This document shows, one piece after another, positions 51,956 to 63,544 of a DNA stretch of 64,000 bases. The number at the start of each line of letters is the position of its first letter. Within the stretch, counting starts at the first letter, position 1. Where the stretch lies: NCBI GenBank assembly GCA_964247055.1, contig OZ176053.1, positions 4,278,001 through 4,342,000 on the forward strand, read 5' to 3'. Source of the DNA: Paragordius varius. Lineage: Eukaryota; Nematomorpha. The position numbers were made by a program, and so were the translations under genes. The notes beneath the pieces were generated by a model. It searched no databases, had not been told where the DNA came from, and was given only the letters and a program-made list of their open reading frames with translations.

Positions 51956-52892
51956 GGTAAGGGGACTGTTAATTTTTATATCAGGGCTGTCCAACTTGCG
52001 GTCTTCCAAAATTTTTAAAGCTCAAGAAAAATTTGAAACAAAAAAAGAAATAGATAATTATAAAATTTATATCGACTTTTAAATATAATTTTTTAATATT
52101 ATTCAAAATTTGTAAATTAACACCGTATTTTTAAGGCGTTAAATATTAATATATACCACATATCCTTAAATTAATTTTGTTGTAGTAAAAAATTTTTAAG
52201 TAAAAATCACATTTTTTTATAGATGAGATCTGTAATGATAAGTTAATTTAATTTTTTTTTATTGATAAACCTATTCTTGATTTTAAAAATGTAGCCGATA
52301 TATCTTTCCAAATCTTGCTTGCTAATTAGAACATATATTGTGGTCATGAAATTAATGTACAATGCGGCACGCGAAATCATTTGCATTGGACATCAACATT
52401 GATTTATATTAAACTAATTGTTTGTATAAATCCTTACATGATTTAATAATTATATGATAATTTATATGAATTTGAATGTCATTGCATTAAGATACAAAGG
52501 ATATTCTAATTTAATTAATTGCCAATTATTTCTTTCAAAAACATATAAATAATTATACATTTATAATAGACAACGGTTAGTTATTAATTTAAAATAAATT
52601 ATAAAATTGGTATTGGTCCCGTTATAGAAAATAAAATTTGCAAGATAACTACTTTCAAGGAATACGACCCAAATAGTTTTAATAACATTTGAGGTATATG
52701 CATATTTTAATCGCTTAAAATATCAATTCAAAATTCACCTTCCATGGTCAGAACTCAATATAATTTCGAAATTGGAAAACCAAGCCTTCACAACAAAAAT
52801 AAAGGAGATGAGATGGGCCCAAATTCAAAAAGCAAAACTTTGCCCCTTATAAAAGTGTATCGTCTTTAAACGGTTTTACCAACGTTTAAATT
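51956..52892. other. Intergenic AT-rich sequence with an hAT-like end
   Basis: CAGGGCTGTCCAACTTGCGG at about 51984 resembles an hAT-type MITE terminus of another family. The rest shows no gene. The 3' end of the LAS1-like gene may reach its right side. Confidence 0.45.
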
Positions 52893-53048
52893 CTAACCTG
52901 AAAAATAAATCAAGTTATCCATTTTCCCGGCACCTGAAATAGCAGAATCTAATGAAATTGAAAAATCCCCATAGATTGACACATTTTTTTTGAAATAATA
53001 ACAAATACCTCTTAAATAAATAAAAAGAATAATATTGATCGTACCCAC

Positions 53049-55360
53049 AATATTCCATGGTGTTTTTGTGCACAAAATGCCATACATAATAAAGTTGTAT
53101 AATGTTTTATCCAAGGGCGCAAGTAATGAGGTTTTGCGTTCAAACGATGTTATAAGGTGGGCATAATGATCTAAAAGTTTAACGACAAAAAGTGTTGCAG
53201 TATCCTCTTTTATCAATTGTTGAAAGACGGGTCGCCAATATATGGTACGAAACGTTCTCCGATCTATAAATTGGTATTGAAACAAATAAATTTATCCAAA
53301 AGATAGTTTTGAGGAATAAATGCTTTATTAATTAAATAAATTTGTCAAATACCCTGATCTTAGGACGACTTTTTTGACTATTAATGTGATAATACATAAA
53401 AATTTATTCATATTGAATTTGTTGATATTCATGTAATAATCCAACTTTAATAAATTTTCAAATAAAATAATATATTTAATATATTAAATGTTATGTAAAA
53501 TATTCAATTCAGTAACTAAAGTTAATTTATATAAATTCCTTAAAAAACTATAGGTTAATTAGTAAATTTAATATGCATGTTTTGTAAATATAGGTATTTC
53601 AGGTAAAGGAACCATTGGCTTTTTTAAAACCAAAAATGGCTCTAAAACCGTTTTATATTGAATTCTATTTTAATTTTTTTTGATAAAGCTAATATCTTTT
53701 TTCTTTGATTCATGTCTGACTTTTCATAAAAAGTAGCAAATTTTTGTTAATAAATATGCTTATATCTTGGAGGCATTTTATCCACATTGTACCTAAATAA
53801 TAGGTTATACTCAAAAAAATTTGAACGAAGACTGAAAAACTATGGAACGCAAGAAAAATTTGGCAAATTTTTTTTGAAACTTAAACGGTTCGGTTCCAAT
53901 CTCTTTTATATAAACATAATTTGACATATAGGAATATTGTGGTTTATTATCAAATTTTATCAAATTCGCGAAAAAACTTAGGTCAAATATTAATCATAAA
54001 AAATATCGAGAAAAGGCATTTTAATTATATTTATACTTTTGGCTATGAGATCCAATCGGCAGAATGCATTGCACAATGGTATAATATTAGGGATTACATC
54101 CTGTATTAGATAATTAGTTTCCATTTTATGAGAATCAATAAGGGTTGTTGTAATCTAATTATGTAAAACATACATTTAAGTAAGGTAAACAAAAACCAGT
54201 CTAACCACTTGCATTTATTCATGGTCATCGTCAATCAATTAATACCACAAATGCAAATACCAACTAGAAAAAATTGAAATTAACAAATTTATTACCTAAC
54301 GATATAAATGATACACAACTGGCCAAAATTAAAGCTTTACTAATGATGATTTTAAATATTTATAACACTTGTTAAACATTTAAGGTTATTTTTGAATTCC
54401 GTCAGAGTCACGGTCAAAACGCATTCAAGTCTTAATGTAATGTTGTTTGAGTCTTAGGGAAACACTATTGTAAACAATCTAGTTTTTTTGTCACATAAGT
54501 TTATATCAATAAAATCTCTTTTAAATTGTTTTTTAAAAAGCTGTATATATTCATCTAAATGTTAAACCAAACTATACAACTATAAATAAGACGACTTGTA
54601 CTTTTCTGTAAGGAATTAAAAATATTTTTTACACATTAGATACAAATAAAATGAATAAGCTGTAGAAACAATGTTGCATTAGAAAATATGGTAAAGTAAA
54701 ACTTTTATTGCATATAAATATTAACAAAATATTTTATTATATTCCTTATAAAGAAATATAGAAAAAAATCTAATCCAAAATAAATATTAATTACATTATT
54801 TTGCATTTCAACAATGTATTCGTCTGCTGTAAAATGCCGAGATTTATTGGACGTTTTAGAATTGTATTGAATCCAAAAATTTTCCTAATCTCCTAAATAA
54901 ATATTAATACCTCTAACCACTGTAACGCATAATACACGCCTAACCGTAAATTTTCTACCGTAGGGATATTACCATGTGCGGCATCATGCCGAAGATTAAT
55001 AACCCACTCAGGAATATTTAATTTTTTTCCGTGCTTTGTCAACGGTTCTTTAGATTCTACCAAAGTGTTTGATAGTTGTTTAGATGTTTCAACAATAAGA
55101 TTAACAAATCTAGCCAAATATCATGATAAGAAAATACCTAATCAATGCCATAGATGATATAAATGAGAATAATTCGTCGGAGGAATCATGGTAAATGGCT
55201 AAAGCTAAATCACAAGTTGCTATTATGCCAATTGATAGGGCATATCTTATAATAAAAATGCTATAAACGGTTTATTTTGGTTGACCAAATCCAATCCTTC
55301 CCGTAAATCTTCTTTATTTTTTGAATATAATTTTGAATATAGGGTTTCCATATCATCCAT
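53049..55360 (-). CDS. LAS1L: LAS1-like pre-rRNA processing nuclease (3' end unresolved)
   Basis: LAS1 is the HEPN endonuclease that cuts ITS2 in pre-rRNA with the kinase Grc3/NOL9 in the nucleolus. Minus-strand exons: 55360-55269, 55245-55138, 55109-54911, 54884-54795, phases joined, giving residues 1-163. ALIRFVNLIVE and NIPEWVINLRHDAAHGNIP match LAS1, with the catalytic RHxxxH at about 107-112; GVYYALQWLE follows. A further exon, 53263-53049, has YWRPVFQQL, like the FWQPLL segment of LAS1L. Exons between 54795 and 53263 and the end of the gene (possibly near 52893) were not resolved. An in-frame TGA directly precedes the ATG at 55360, so this start is firm. The first three introns are 23, 28 and 26 nt. 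Confidence 0.85.
54885..54910 (-). other. 26-nt intron in LAS1-like gene
   Basis: GTATTAAT to GAGATTAG, phase 0. Removal gives QWLEENFW, matching DWLQKTYW of the family. An acceptor 8 nt earlier exists but breaks the homology. Confidence 0.8.
55110..55137 (-). other. 28-nt intron in LAS1-like gene
   Basis: GTATTTTC to TTGGCTAG, phase 2. Removal gives SMALIRFVNLI, matching GMALVRFVNLI of the human protein residue by residue. Confidence 0.9.
55246..55268 (-). other. 23-nt intron in LAS1-like gene
   Basis: GTTTATAG at the 5' end, TTATAAG at the 3' end, phase 2. Removal gives NQNKPYALSIGI, matching the LAS1 region around LPLAVASTADL. Confidence 0.8.
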
Positions 55361-55365
55361 TCATA

Positions 55366-58151
55366 ATGGCAATCAATCGGCGTTTTTTTCAAAATCCCTG
55401 CCCCAAAGATGATAATTTTTTATTAACCCCAACGCAAATTAGGGGACATATATATACTTACATTCAAAACATATTAGAAAGATTTAAACCTGAAGTTGGA
55501 AATTGTGATGGAGGCTTATATGTTGGTTTACCTGGCGTAGCCTTTATGCTATATAAACTTTTATCACATGAGATAACAACGAAATCCAAACTATTTAGTG
55601 AAGATGAAGAAACATTGTATCATGACTATATGCTTAAATATCTTGAGATATCCTTGAAAAATATGGAAAAATATAAAACTGAAAGCAATTTTGGATTTTT
55701 ATTAGGCAACGCTGGAATTAACGTGCTGTCTACTGTCCTGTATCTTTATCTCAGCAAAACCGGTGATAAATTGTCCACATTTTCCCCGGATATTGGGAAA
55801 TATTGTTTAAAACTATTTTATATTATTAGTTGTGCTAACTTCGCAAAATACATTTGATTTATTCGTATCAGCGGCTTCAATAGGTTACCCTATTAATTTT
55901 CTAAAATGTGGTGGTGATGAATTATTTGTTGGAAGAGCTGGTTATTTAAACGCCATTTATTTTTTGGAGAAGGAATTACCGTATTTGAAGGTATTTTTTG
56001 CAAAACTTAAAAAATTTAAAATATGGGCAAATCAGAAGCTTTAACCGTATCTGCTTTAGAACCGTTTGTTTAATGAAATCAACTTTTTAATTTTGTTTTC
56101 ACTTAAATATCAAGTGTTTTATAAAAGTTTCTATCAATATTTTTTCATATAAAAGGGTATATTATGATTATGACAATGGATCGAAAACCAATTTTGTCAA
56201 TATTTAGATTAGAATAATTTTGAACCAGAAAAAATAGGATTTACTCCGTATGAATATTTGTTAAAATCATCAAAATCTCATTTATATTCTTCACGCAATT
56301 AGATATGCCATTTTTTAACGAGGCCAATTTTTTATTTCTTATAAAAAAATTTTGAAGGCAATAATTTTTTTTACTGTTTTGAGGTGATAGAAATCTTCGG
56401 TAGAAAGGGTTCTATAATATTTTAAAGTTTTTATACAGTTTCACTTTACTCTAAAATACCATAAAATACACTTAAACAAAATTTTGTTAAAATTAATATT
56501 TAACAAGGCGTGTATTTTTAGATAAATTATTTTTATGTTATAGTTTAGCGTATGTAAAAATTCCTAGAACAAATCTCGGCATTTTGCGTAAAAAATCAGC
56601 CCATTTTAGGCGAGTTTAAAGCAAATTATATTTTGAATATTGTTTATGATATAGTGATATTTTTGCAATAAACCATTTAGCCTACATTAATAAATTTCAT
56701 AATTCTCGCTAATTATGCCACTTTTCTATGTGGGGAAATTACCAAACTCGTTAAAATAATTTTTAAATGACTTGTAAACAGAGGCGTAGATAGAGGGGAA
56801 GGGGGCGGATACACCGGGCGCCATAGTTGAAGGGGCCCCGGATTTTAAAATTTTTAATTCAATTGGAAAGAGAAATAAACATATCCTCTAATTTGGCACA
56901 CAGTATAAAACATAGTTTGTGGGCCTTTAATAGCTAATTTTTTGTAATTGTTTTTTTAACTAAGAACTTTATGTATTCTACTTAAAATGTAGATTGATGA
57001 TGGCATAAAACGAACATTAATTCAAAGTATGTTAGAATCTGGATCAAAGTTGGCTCAACAATCAACTAAACCAAATAAAAAATTTCCACTTATGTATAGT
57101 TATTATGGAACCAAATATTTAGGTTAGCTCAAATAGTTATATTTTAACCCTTTTACAAAGTATTAAACCTCAGTTTTTATTTAAGCGCCATGACTATTTT
57201 TAAAATTTAAATAGGTTTTCATATAATTTACTTATTTTATTTAAACATTCTGTTTCCCATACACTTGCCTTATGATGAAATTATTTTTTGAATTTGAGAA
57301 AAGAAGCATGAATTTTCGCAATTATTTATTTGTTTATTTTTTGGGGCTCTTTATTGACCTTTTATAAAATCGGCCGATAATAAACTTATACCAACTTTTC
57401 TGTAAAGTTATCTAAAACTAATTTTTGAAAAAGGGATTTATAAACCAAAATGTTATTCATCCATAATTTTCTCATATTTTATTTTATAAATGACATCACT
57501 TATAAACACAGTTCCTAAATATGTCGTTTTTTATTAATTCAATCCTTTTTCAAATGTTAAATTACGGGATCTTTTGAATTGGCAAAATTTTCTAAAATTG
57601 GAGCTAATTTTTTAAATAATTTTACCATTAATTTTATCCTTTAAGTAACAGTACACACTCTTTAAACAATGGTCTTAAATATGTCGTTCAATGTTGCAAA
57701 ATCATCTAGAAAAATGATTTTAAAAAATGATTTGTTTTAAAGTCTTTTATACTTAAACTATTACATTTTACCATTATTTTTTAACCTTTTCAAAGTGCAT
57801 TGAAAACTGTTCATTGTTATAAATAATACTTTTAACCATTATTTTCTCCTTTAAGCAGGTTCTTAAATATGTCATTTTATGGCATTGAATCATTCCTTTA
57901 CAAATGTTAAATTGCATATTTAAAAATTGGAATGATTTTTACTTTTTAAACAAAAAATCATAAACATACTAAATATTTTGTTTTTCTTAGGTGCCGGACA
58001 TGGATTTAGTTATATCCTTTTTGTTAAATTATAAGGAAATTCTATAAAACATACAAAACTCTTTAAAAACTTGAACCATTATTAAAAATGATTTTGTCTT
58101 GTAATCTCCTACGCTTAATTTCTTGCATTTGTACCCTTTAAACATAGTTCC

Positions 58152-58199
<48 letters not shown>

Positions 58200-59591
58200 T
58201 GCGGGGCATGGAATTAGCTCAATCCTTTTACAAATGTTAAATTACAAAGAAATTCTCGAAACCATACCCCAAGGACTTGAGTTGGTTCGCGCCAGTTGTG
58301 ATGCCCTTCTCTCCTACCAATGGGCTAACGGTAATTTTGCACCGACTCTTGATGAGGTGGGTGAAGAACCTTCACTCAATAATGAACTCATGCATTGGTG
58401 CCATGGTGCTCCTGGTAATATAATATAAATGGTGGATATGAACGCTAAATAAGCGCGTATTTTTCTTAATATTTAGGTTAATTTAACAATTGCTTTTACC
58501 TTGAATTTGTTAGTAAATTTTAAGTTAAAACTTGGGTTATTCTATTAATGGGGAGTTTATGGCTTAAGTATTAGTTAAATTATTTTGGCGACATTTTGTC
58601 ATAGCATATGTAAATTGTAAAACTTTTCTTGACACTTGTTTTGGAACTTTAAAACAGTCATTGTGACAATGTTAATATTTGATTTATATGTCACATGCGC
58701 CCTCATCGACAATTAAATGTGTACCAAAATAATCTAATTTTTTTCGACCGTTGTTTATTTTTTACCATGCTAATACTATAAATATTTGCAGGTATCATAT
58801 ACTTGATGGCTAAGGCATTTTTGGTGTTTGGGGACCAAAAGTATTTGGATTGTGCAAAAGCATGCGGAGAATGTATTTGGGAACGAGGGCTATTACGCAA
58901 AGGACCAGGACTGTGCCATGGTATAGCGGGAAATGCTTACGCTTTCCTCCTTTTATACAGACTCTCTGCGTGTCAGGATGTGAAATGGGTCCATCGAGCA
59001 CACCGTTTTGCTCAATTTATGTTTTCGGGTAAAGTTTTTATCAAACTAATTGAATTTATATCTTGGAAAGTTTTAGATTTTTTAACAGTCACATTCAACA
59101 AGAATATAGGGTGGGTGGGTTTAAAAGGTTATACACAGGCATTCGTGATTAAAAAGTTTCATATGTTTAGCATGTAAAATACAAATATAAGGATGAAAAT
59201 TTAATTTAAATGTCAAAAATTATATTTTAATTAACACCAAAAAAAGGGATTAATTACATATTTTATCTAGCTAAAACATATAGGTGCTACCTTAAACACA
59301 CCTTCATTGGCAGAAAAAGCCATCTTTATATTAAATAATTGTAGTATCTGACTCCATAATAAACTATCAGACTGGTTATTACGAATTTAACCTTAGCCCT
59401 AAAATATATTACTTATATTTAATTTTTATTTTAATATATATATCGGAAATTATTTAGATATGTTCCAACATGAAAGTCGTGTACCCGATTCTCCATTCAG
59501 TTTATATGAAGGCTTAGCTGGTACTGTCTGTTTTCTTGTCGATTTACTGTACCCAGAAAAAGCAGCTTTTCCGTTTTATGATATATTTTAA
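55366..59591 (+). CDS. LANCL3: LanC-like protein 3
   Basis: Six exons: 55366-55762, 55830-55990, 56993-57122, 58199-58414, 58792-59028, 59458-59591; all phases join, giving 424 residues. FLKCGGDELFVGRAGYL and FPLMYSYYGTKYLGAGHG are near-identical to LANCL3 rather than LANCL1/2. Predicted zinc ligands are Cys297 (HWCHGAPG) and Cys343-His344 (GLCHGIAG); the GHG at 232-234 is also kept, so the active site looks intact. Eukaryotic LanC-like proteins bind glutathione and, for LANCL1/2, add it to dehydroamino-acid-containing proteins; the role of LANCL3 is less clear. Start MAINRRFFQNP aligns with the family N-terminus. It begins 5 nt from the start codon of LAS1 on the other strand. The intron before exon 4 contains decayed copies of the start of exon 4. 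Confidence 0.95.
57495..58050 (+). pseudogene. Decayed duplicate copies of LANCL3 exon 4 in the preceding intron
   Basis: At 57990 an acceptor-like TTTTTCTTAG is followed by GTGCCGGACATGGATTTAG, encoding GAGHGFSYIL, then a stop 14 codons on; this parallels the true exon start at 58199 (GAGHGISSIL). Further partial copies of the block around AATCCTTTTxCAAATGTTAAATT lie at about 57540 and 57890. A shared upstream piece (CCTAAATATGTC-like) recurs at about 57515, 57670 and 57860. Together this is a tandem array of degenerate units of which only the last is coding. Confidence 0.7.
58153..58198. repeat. TA microsatellite forming the LANCL3 exon 4 acceptor
   Basis: TA repeats run directly into the acceptor TATAG at 58194-58198, so this intron has no pyrimidine-rich tract next to its 3' end. 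Confidence 0.9.
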
Positions 59592-60061
59592 TACACATAA
59601 AGTTAATTAATAAAGACAGAATATTTATTTAATTGAAAGAATAAATTAAAATAATATATAATAATGCATATAGTTTTGGGTTTTATTAATCTTTATAATC
59701 GTAAATGGATATACATCTTCCCTGTTTGCAAACCTATATATGAAATAAAAAAATATATATTAATTAACGATAAATGTGATTTTTTGTCTTATTTATCTGG
59801 TATCATTAAAATACTTTTCTCCATATGGTTTATTTCTAACGTAAAAACTATCAAATAATTTTGATCCATATTAAAGTTAAATTTCCAGATTTATCAATAA
59901 TTAACACCTTTTCTCATCGATTGATATCCTTAAGATGCTATTTTCAACCAATATCATAAAAACGAAAATAATAATTTATTTTGTTATTTACGAGCTCTCG
60001 TATATTTTAGTGTTTTTAAAGGAATTATGAATATAGGAAAATATATAAAGTGCAATCTTAC
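59592..60061. other. Spacer between convergent LANCL3 and metalloprotease genes
   Basis: AT-rich. It may contain the last exon(s) of the minus-strand metalloprotease. If the donor at 60061 is not used, its frame continues to a stop at about 59984. Nothing else is recognised. Confidence 0.45.
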
Positions 60062-63000
60062 AAATTCTGTTTTCGAAGGGTACAATTTACCATTCAAGCA
60101 ATATACATTATCAACTACTGATGGTAGGGAGTCATTATAATTGTTATCCGGATTGATACAATACATATCCATACAGTTAGACTAAAATTAAAAAAATGTT
60201 TTTATTTTTTAGTCTTAATAGACTACAAGAAATAAAACAGAAACGTAATTGCTACTTCTTATACCCATATGGGTTATTTCGAATCATAGATGATTTAAAA
60301 TCAAATAAAAATTGCTCAAAATTCTAATGCATTCAATTGCCTATTAAAAAATATCAAAACGAAAAATTTGGTTTTTGCGGCCAAATATTTTGTGTAGTTT
60401 TTGAAAATTAATCATATTTCCCGTCAAAATAAAATATTAATTATTTTAAAATCCAATTATATGTCGTAAATCTTTCTTTAAAAGCTTTTAGATTGACAAC
60501 CCAAAGTTGTTTAAAAATATATTTGCACGAAATTAAGTTGGTCCTTAAAACTTTTATCATTGTTTATAAATAGTCCCTTCCCTTTATCTTTCACTATTAA
60601 TATTTTTTGCTAATTATAAACTTGTTTTGTAAAAAAACCATTTTTTTCCATTCAATTTGACATTAATATGACCTTAACAATTATAATTTATTATTTTATA
60701 CGATTCGCAATAATTTACCCAATAAAATATTTTTTCGGTCTATAGCAGTTAAATATAATTTTTTTCTTTAGTTAATGAATCCACGGTGTTCTAGGACCAA
60801 CTTAAAATATTCATGTTTTAAAAAAGCGATTTTAAAAAGTAAATGGTATATATTCAGAACTTATTTAATTAAATTACATTCTGATAATCGCAGAAATATT
60901 TGGGATACGTGGTATGGCATAAATCTTGGCAAAACCTTCTTGGTAGATGGAAGTATTCCTTTTTCAAAAATGAATCACCCTTGCCTTCAATCAATAAACA
61001 GCTCCCATTACTTCTAAATATTTTTAAAAAATTTATCATATATTCGCTATCCTTAAATATTTTTTGAATTTTAAAAATAATGCTGATAAGTTAAAACAAA
61101 ACCATTATCAACATAAATTAGTTTTAAAAAACTTATATTTGTTACCCCCATACGCCATATTAGAAAATATATAAAAATTATAAATTCTCCATTATTAATT
61201 TATTTTTAAAATTTTTTTTAAATTACTACTTACTCTAAAGTTTCTTTGATATATTTGGCGCTACACTTTGACCATGTATACCGTTCTTTGTAATGCGGGT
61301 AATGGCCCATGATACCTCGATTTCCATTTTTATTAAGGAATTCGCAATCTACAGTATCCGTGGCTCCAAAGCCTTCATCGTGATGTGCTCCTAGTCTAAA
61401 ATAATTTTATCACAATATAAAATATCACTTTTTTGCATAGTTTGTTTAATTAGCTATGTTTTTGTTTTATATGATATATTATCATTTAATGGCGTGCCAC
61501 GGTTGTTTTTTTTTGAATTCAAATAGCTGCTAGGAAAATTATTATTTTTTCATCAAAAATAAATATATTTATTTAGTTTTTGGGTGGGGTGTTGACTTGT
61601 AAGTCAAGCCTGGCAAGTTGAGGAAGTTTATTTAAGCCAGCAAAAAAACACTTAAGTCAAGTCTTTTGCTTATGAATGTAACATTTTTTTGCCACCCAAT
61701 TTGAATTTTATGGAAATTTTTTTATTATTTTCAGCCAAAATTTATGAAAAAGGCACAAAAAGATAGACAATAAATACAATATGCATTTATTGAAGTTTTT
61801 CAAACTCACTGGCACGTATCTTATTAAATATTATAGAGTTTTCGAAATATTGAGCCAGGTAGTAATTTTTAGATTTATGAAACTATTCGCCCTTAAAACA
61901 CTTTCCATTATTTTACCATACTACTTATTTTGTTTGGAGTCCAGTTGCAAATATAATGGGAAGATGTTTATACAATATAACATATTATTATTTTTCGTTG
62001 ATTATCAACATTACATTTGAAATAAATTTATGATGAAATAATTTCTTTACATTAATTAATATAACTTTTAGCGTTCAATAAATGAAGATTTAAAATTTTA
62101 CAAGAATATGATTAAATTATTAACTTAAAGAAATTTTCGAGAATCAAATTTTTTTGCGTTCACGAAATCGATATATTTAGCATATTTATATCCCATGCTC
62201 TTAGATATTGGCAGAGTGTTTCTATAAATTTATCTACTTTTGTATCCGCCCAATGAATAGTTTAATTAGCCAAATATCAAATTAACATTTTATAGCATTA
62301 ACAAAGGTTTGAATTACTTATAAAACCTAAATTTTATACATATATAGTTTCCAAAATAATTTATCCATATTTTTAAATCTGTCAAGTGTGCCCTGCACCA
62401 CACTTGCAAAATCTTTAAGTTTTACTTAATCATATGATTTTTATCATCTCCTTATCAAGTTTTCTCGCTTGACTTAAGTCGTCTAATGTTAAATTTTTTT
62501 TATCACATGAAAGCAAGCCATGATTTGAAAAACTTGCAAGTCAAGTCAAAAAATTTATCACCCCACCCTTTATTGAGTATTAGATTAAAACATACACATG
62601 TCCCAATTCATGAGTAAACGTAGTGGATGATCCTAAGCCAAAGTAATCGCTTACATATCCATTTTCTTCCATATTACAAATCGATCCAGTGTATGCAAAA
62701 CCTAAAAATCAGACCGCCTTAATTAACCTGTAGGATCTCCGAATCCAGAAACAGCTCTATAAAATAATATACCATTTATAGTTTAAATTCACCCTTGAAA
62801 TTCTAATTCACCCTAAAAATAAATTATGTCTTTTCGAACTAATATGACTCCTTATTAATATGAAATATATCTTTATGGCTTTGTTTATTATTTTTTCAGT
62901 ATTTTAGTTTAAAAAAAATTTTATTTTTTGAAAATATATAAAAATATAAGTAATTTTAATCTTGAAAAACACTTAATATATTTTAGGGTGAATTTGAATT

Positions 63001-63544
63001 GTTTAAGGGTGAATGTGAGTGAAGGGTGAATTTGGATTGTAAATGGTATATTAGAAAAATAGCGATTAATATAAAAATTTAAATTGGTTAAAAAAATTAT
63101 AAAAGATATCTTACAGCGAAAATTGAAATTATTCGGACAAACGTAAAACATAAAGAAAAGTATTTTTTTGAAAAGACGTCTCTACTTTTTTAATTTTTTA
63201 ATCTAATTGTTTTTAATTTCAATAAATACAGATTTTCCATGGTTACATTATAAATTATATATTTTACAATTGAAAAATAAATTTATAGCTGAAATATCAA
63301 GTGTTAAAAATATGGTTGTCTTTTGAAAAAAATATTTGTCCAAATATATATTTATTCATTTTGTCTGTATAATTTAAATATGTAATGTATTTTTTGATTA
63401 ATTTTGATCAGAAATAGTAATAATATACGGAGAAAGGTATGCCGCAACATCCCAAATATTGTTTGTATACACCTTTCGAAATTCCTTGAGATATTTATTG
63501 AAATTTATCAGGGCTGTTTCTACACCAGAGTAAGGTTTCAAAAC
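60062..63544 (-). CDS. M12B (ADAM/ADAMTS-type) metalloprotease, 5' part outside window
   Basis: Secreted or membrane zinc endopeptidase. Minus-strand exons found: 63544-63429, 62756-62728, 62701-62596, 61395-61234, 61013-60878, 60181-60062, with phases joining throughout. The zinc site THELGHVLGAHHDEG (HExxHxxGxxHD) spans the 62596/61395 junction, and GIMGHY gives the Met-turn. The preceding part reads VAAYLSPAVSGFGDPTG and FAYTGSICNMEENGYVSDYF. After the catalytic domain come Cys-rich exons (RRFCQDLCHTTYPKYFC; NCMDMYCINPD, VYCLNG) like the disintegrin-like and Cys-rich regions of ADAMTS proteins. I see no thrombospondin repeat. The signal peptide and prodomain are upstream of the window, and the final exon is not certain. 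The set includes a 29-nt microexon and a 26-nt intron. Confidence 0.85.
62702..62727 (-). other. 26-nt intron in the metalloprotease gene
   Basis: GTTAATTA to TTTTTAG, phase 1. It sits between a 29-nt microexon and the exon beginning FAYTGSIC. Removal joins GFGDPT-G-FAYTG without a frame break. Confidence 0.8.
62728..62756 (-). other. 29-nt microexon of the metalloprotease gene
   Basis: Flanked by TTTTATAG and GTTAATT on the minus strand. Its phase (in 2, out 1) is exactly what the neighbouring exons need, and it supplies AVSGFGDPT, filling the gap ahead of the conserved GFAYTG stretch. Confidence 0.8.
62768..63050. mobile_element. TATA-ended MITE next to a microexon splice site
   Basis: Ends TATACCATTTATA and TGTAAATGGTATA with GTGAATTTGAATTG-type repeats; core as in the 28643-29040 copy, in reverse. 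Its left end is 11 nt from the 3' splice site of the microexon 62756-62728. Confidence 0.85.

Noticed and set aside
53921-54109. Plus-strand open frame opposite the LAS1 region
   Set aside because: No domain and no splice context; probably an open frame by chance in an intron or intergenic stretch.
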